Under the pieces are notes generated by a model. The model saw only the letters and a list, made by a program, of their open reading frames with translations. It was not told where the DNA came from and did not search any database. Source: Methylophilales bacterium UBA4017 (GTDB lineage: Bacteria; Pseudomonadota; Gammaproteobacteria; Burkholderiales; Methylophilaceae). Taken from it: a stretch of 6,254 bases of DNA. Positions within the stretch are counted from its first letter, which is position 1. Each line of letters begins with the position of its first letter. The translations under genes and the position numbers were made by a program. Shown piece by piece: positions 5,629-6,254 of this stretch. Where the stretch lies: assembly GCA_002384685.1 (NCBI GenBank), contig DGAZ01000013.1, forward strand, positions 7,418-13,671, written 5' to 3'.

Positions 5629-6254
5629 ATGACAGACTTTAAACAAAAAGCCTTAAACTATCATGAATTCCCAAAGCCTGGAAAGCTAAGCGTAGAATCT
5701 TCCAAGGCATGTGATACGGCAGATGATTTGTCATTAGCCTACACTCCTGGCGTTGCGGCTCCTGTCTTGGAGATTGCCAACAATCCTGCTAACGCATACC
5801 GCTACACCAATAAAGGGAATCTGGTTGCAGTAATCACAAATGGTACTGCTGTTTTAGGTTTGGGTGATGTCGGTGCATTAGCCTCCAAACCAGTTATGGA
5901 AGGGAAGGCCGTATTATTCAAGAAATTTGCTGGTATTGATGTATATGATATTGAAATTGACTGTACAGACCCAGACGAATTCATTCAAACGGTTGTAAAT
6001 ATTGCGCCTACATTTGGTGGTATTAATCTGGAGGATATAGCCGCCCCCCATTGTTTTTACATTGAAAATGAATTGAAGAAACGTTTAACAATTCCCGTAT
6101 TTCATGACGATCAGCATGGAACAGCCGTTATTGTTGCCGCCGCACTAAAAAATGCAATGGAGATCCAGAGTAAAAAAATTACTGAAGTGCGGATAGTTTT
6201 TTTAGGAGCTGGTGCAGCTGGATGTTCTTGTGCAAGACTGTTGAAGCTGATGGG
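5629..6254 (+). CDS. maeB: NADP-dependent malic enzyme MaeB, C-terminus cut by the window edge
   Basis: Malic enzyme decarboxylates malate oxidatively to pyruvate and CO2, reducing NAD(P). The visible 208 codons cover the N-terminal malic domain and the start of the NAD(P)-binding domain. Motifs are YHEFPKPGKLSV at 11-22, LSLAYTPGVAAP at 34-45 with the catalytic-type Tyr 38, NLVAVITNGTAVLGLGDVGALASKPVMEGK ending at 93, LFKKFAGIDVYDIEID at 96-111 with the conserved Lys pair, GGINLEDIAAPHCFYIE at 130-146 (metal-site Glu 135, Asp 136), PVFHDDQHGTA at 156-166 (Asp 160, Asp 161), and the Rossmann GAGAAG at 193-198. The pattern matches bacterial MaeB. Whether it has the roughly 330-residue phosphotransacetylase-like tail of long MaeB cannot be seen. 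The ATG follows the regulator's TAA directly (TAAATG) with only a weak GAG upstream, so translation is probably coupled. Placing maeB under this regulator links malate-to-pyruvate flux with propionyl-CoA metabolism (inference). Confidence 0.95.
   Translation, partial: MTDFKQKALNYHEFPKPGKLSVESSKACDTADDLSLAYTPGVAAPVLEIANNPANAYRYTNKGNLVAVITNGTAVLGLGDVGALASKPVMEGKAVLFKKFAGIDVYDIEIDCTDPDEFIQTVVNIAPTFGGINLEDIAAPHCFYIENELKKRLTIPVFHDDQHGTAVIVAAALKNAMEIQSKKITEVRIVFLGAGAAGCSCARLLKLM

Noticed and set aside
5802..5984. Minus-strand 60-codon frame antisense to maeB
   Set aside because: The plus strand here encodes conserved malic enzyme motifs; the antisense product is low-complexity and unrecognisable.

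Overview
The window is a compact carbon-metabolism locus from an AT-rich proteobacterium. The protein sequences look most like Betaproteobacteria, probably Burkholderiales or a relative. The best support is the 332-residue CitE-like lyase and the HutC-type GntR regulator, which resemble proteins I remember beside TCA-cycle genes (mdh, sdh) in that group. The taxonomic call rests on remembered homologues, not on a search.

Layout: two gene sets diverge from one AT-rich intergenic region (4663-4920). Leftward, on the minus strand, is a tightly packed five-gene run. In transcription order it is a CitE-like HpcH/HpaI lyase (293 aa), a two-hotdog MaoC hydratase of the mesaconyl-CoA hydratase type (351 aa), a second and very different CitE-like lyase (332 aa), prpB (2-methylisocitrate lyase), and prpC (2-methylcitrate synthase, cut by the left edge). 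Junctions are an 8-bp overlap, a 1-nt gap, a 4-bp ATGA overlap and a 15-nt gap, so this reads as one operon. Rightward, on the plus strand, are a GntR/HutC regulator and, with its ATG directly after the regulator's stop codon, an NADP-type malic enzyme (maeB, cut by the right edge).

The intergenic region carries two copies of the perfect palindrome TCTTATATAAGA. One overlaps the predicted -10 of the regulator promoter, and the other lies just upstream of a good predicted leftward promoter (TTGACA-18-TAGAAT). This is the expected arrangement for an autoregulated local repressor that also controls the divergent operon.

How the genes may work together (inference): the hydratase would convert mesaconyl-CoA (or a similar branched C4/C5 enoyl-CoA) to beta-methylmalyl-CoA. 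One CitE-like lyase could then split this to propionyl-CoA and glyoxylate. PrpC would condense propionyl-CoA with oxaloacetate, and PrpB would release pyruvate and succinate. Malic enzyme would link the resulting C4 acids to pyruvate and NADPH. The 2-methylcitrate dehydratase step (prpD or acnD/prpF) is not in the window. No RNA genes, mobile elements, CRISPR arrays or clear terminators were seen.
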